Shown here: piece after piece, positions 52,861 to 53,734 of the stretch
Layout: the number at the start of each line of letters is the position of its first letter
Numbering within the stretch: the first letter of the stretch is position 1
Source of the DNA: Streptococcaceae bacterium
GTDB taxonomy: Bacteria > Bacillota > Bacilli > Lactobacillales > Streptococcaceae
DNA: 53,734 nucleotides
Assembly (NCBI GenBank): GCA_031285775.1
Contig: JAITVN010000081.1
Location: forward strand, 1-53,734
Direction of reading: 5' to 3'
Translations under genes and position numbers: made by a program
Notes under the pieces: generated by a model
Seen by the model: only the letters and a program-made list of their open reading frames with translations
What the model was told of the DNA's origin: nothing
Databases searched by the model: none

Positions 52861-52869
52861 TGCTATACT
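52861..52869 (+). promoter_or_regulatory. Extended -10 of the crcB pair, 6 nt from the ATG (leaderless)
   Basis: TGCTATACT, AAGGGC, ATG (52876). The 6-nt gap resembles a ribosome site but is too close to act as one. Confidence 0.5.
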
Positions 52870-52875
52870 AAGGGC

Positions 52876-53247
52876 ATGTCAATTTTAGTCGTCTTTATTT
52901 TTGGAATACTTGGCGGTATTTCACGCATAGGAGTCAATCAGTTGCTGGCAAATTACCATGGCTTTCCGATTGCCACGCTTGCCATCAACTTGATCGGCTG
53001 TTTTTTATTTTCTTTTTTTGTGAAAAACTTTTTGGTAAAAAAACAGCTTGGAGAAATTTGGATTCTCGCGGCAGGGACAGGCTTTCTTGGCGCTTTTACG
53101 ACATTCAGCAGCACCATCCTTGACAGTTATCGTTTAATCGCCTCAGGAAGCTATGTTTCGGCTCTTATTTATGCGCTGATGACAATGTTCGGCGGCTTGG
53201 CTATGATAATAATCGGCGTCATAGCGGCTCAGAAGGTGATGAAATAA
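52876..53247 (+). CDS. crcB: Fluoride channel subunit CrcB/FluC, first copy
   Basis: 123 residues, four membrane helices. GGISRIGVNQLL, TLAINLIGCFLF (conserved Asn) and GFLGAFTTFSSTI (the TTFST-type filter) are FluC signatures. It exports fluoride as a dual-topology dimer; paired genes usually make a heterodimer. The ATG at 52876 is preferred. An upstream TTG at 52834 has AGGGAGA before it and cannot be ruled out. It overlaps the second copy by 1 nt (TAATG). Confidence 0.92.
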   Translation: MSILVVFIFGILGGISRIGVNQLLANYHGFPIATLAINLIGCFLFSFFVKNFLVKKQLGEIWILAAGTGFLGAFTTFSSTILDSYRLIASGSYVSALIYALMTMFGGLAMIIIGVIAAQKVMK

Positions 53248-53606
53248 TGACAGTGATATTGATCGGCATTTTTGCAGGACTTGGAGCGGTTACCCGCTAT
53301 TTATTCGGCAAACTTTCAATGCACTTTGAAAACTGGCAGATTCCCTGGGGAACGCACATTGTCAACATTGCAGGAAGTTTCATGATCGGCTTGTTTTTCG
53401 CGATGCATATGAACGAAACGCTGTATCAATATTTGGCGACAGGCTATTGCGGCGGATTAACCACTTTTTCCAGCTTTAATTTCGAACTTTTTGAGCTTAT
53501 TGATCAAAAAAAATATTGGACATTTATAAAGTATTTTCTGTTAACATACGGAATCGGCTTTATCTCTTTTATTATCGGAATTTTCATCGGCAATGTCATT
53601 TTTTGA
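53247..53606 (+). CDS. crcB: Fluoride channel subunit CrcB/FluC, second copy
   Basis: 119 residues, four membrane helices. GLGAVTRYLFGKL, THIVNIAGSFMIGLF (conserved Asn) and GYCGGLTTFSSFNFEL carry the filter residues. It is translated from an ATG overlapping the stop of the first copy, so the two subunits are made together. The stop codon lies only about 10 nt from the end of the group II intron on the other strand. Confidence 0.93.
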   Translation: MTVILIGIFAGLGAVTRYLFGKLSMHFENWQIPWGTHIVNIAGSFMIGLFFAMHMNETLYQYLATGYCGGLTTFSSFNFELFELIDQKKYWTFIKYFLLTYGIGFISFIIGIFIGNVIF

Positions 53607-53615
53607 CAGCTGCAC

Positions 53616-53734
53616 AATCGAGTAGAGGGGAGTAAGAACCATTTTCATACTCCGCCCCTCTCACACCACCGTACGTACCGTTCGGTATACGGCGGTTCAA
53701 TTTATATTACAGTATGAACTTTCAAATAATAAGA
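53616..53734 (-). mobile_element. Group II intron, 3' end (domains V and VI); rest beyond the window
   Basis: On the minus strand, 53696-53665 folds as domain V: ACCGCCGUA pairs with UACGGUGGU, a CG bulge, UACC/GGUA, GAAC loop. It has a CGC-type catalytic triad in place of AGC. Then comes a domain VI hairpin (GAGAGGGG...CCCCTCT, 53620-53661) with a candidate branch A in CTCTACTC, ending CTACTCGATT. The intron 5' part and any reverse transcriptase gene lie to the right of the window. Confidence 0.75.

Noticed and set aside
52640-52875. Fluoride riboswitch before crcB
   Set aside because: No recognisable crcB-motif pairing; the -10 box sits 6 nt before the ATG, leaving no leader.

Overview
The window looks like a chromosomal segment of a low-to-mid GC lactic acid bacterium of the Streptococcaceae, most likely Lactococcus-like. 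Grounds: recU-pbp1A as an overlapping pair, secG-rnr-smpB, trxB next to a DUF4059 gene and an amino-acid ABC transporter, a DUF4044 micro-protein, a PyrR-attenuated pyr operon with the NAD-linked pyrK-pyrD pair, and very regular extended -10 promoters (TGnTAnAAT). No rRNA, tRNA or CRISPR array was seen. The species is not identifiable by eye.

Layout. 1-2926: truncated MFS transporter, an RsgA-type GTPase and a tyrosine phosphatase. 3158-4027: a secreted DUF5648-repeat protein. 4311-11375: a complete L-ascorbate (ula) operon on the minus strand (ulaG-ulaC-ulaA-ulaB-ulaD-ulaE-ulaF/araD) with a divergent DeoR-type regulator. 11452-12684: an OFA-family transporter. 13017-19557: the pyrimidine operon, PyrR attenuator then pyrR-B-C-K-D-F-E. 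19589-25692: sugar-phosphate and membrane functions (HAD proteins, fructokinase, YidC, an ECF S component, a lipoprotein, ManA). 26166-28952: an acetyl-xylan-esterase-like gene broken by one stop codon, then murQ and murR. 29177-31289: an OmpR/PhoR-type two-component pair, then a GntR regulator. 32180-39361: smpB, rnr, secG, trxB, DUF4059 and a polar amino-acid ABC transporter. 39657-46015: a LysM autolysin, glyoxalase-like hydrolase, cysteine desulfurase, UspA, DUF4044, CorA, and a PspC/DUF4097 envelope-stress pair. 46194-49592: a giant coiled-coil protein. 49782-53606: recU, pbp1A and two crcB/fluC genes. 53616-end: the 3' end of a group II intron on the minus strand.

Most unusual items. 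(1) The 1132-residue protein at 46194-49592 has Tyr or Phe at one heptad position in unbroken register over long stretches (residues 107-184, 348-572, 611-709). It lies divergent to recU-pbp1A, a cell-wall synthesis locus, and looks like an undescribed cytoskeletal or scaffold protein. (2) At least eight genes have an extended -10 box ending only 6-10 nt before the ATG and no Shine-Dalgarno, so they are probably leaderless. (3) Six copies of a roughly 120-170 bp intergenic palindromic element with covarying ends sit in and around the ula and pyr operons; two form a tandem duplication. (4) A 200-bp island of nested stem-loops separates pyrR from pyrB.

How the genes fit together: the ula genes import and phosphorylate L-ascorbate, open the lactone and convert it to D-xylulose 5-phosphate. 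The pyr genes make UMP under PyrR/UMP attenuation. The right half is rich in envelope functions: autolysin, PBP1A, stress proteins, MurNAc recycling and YidC/SecG.
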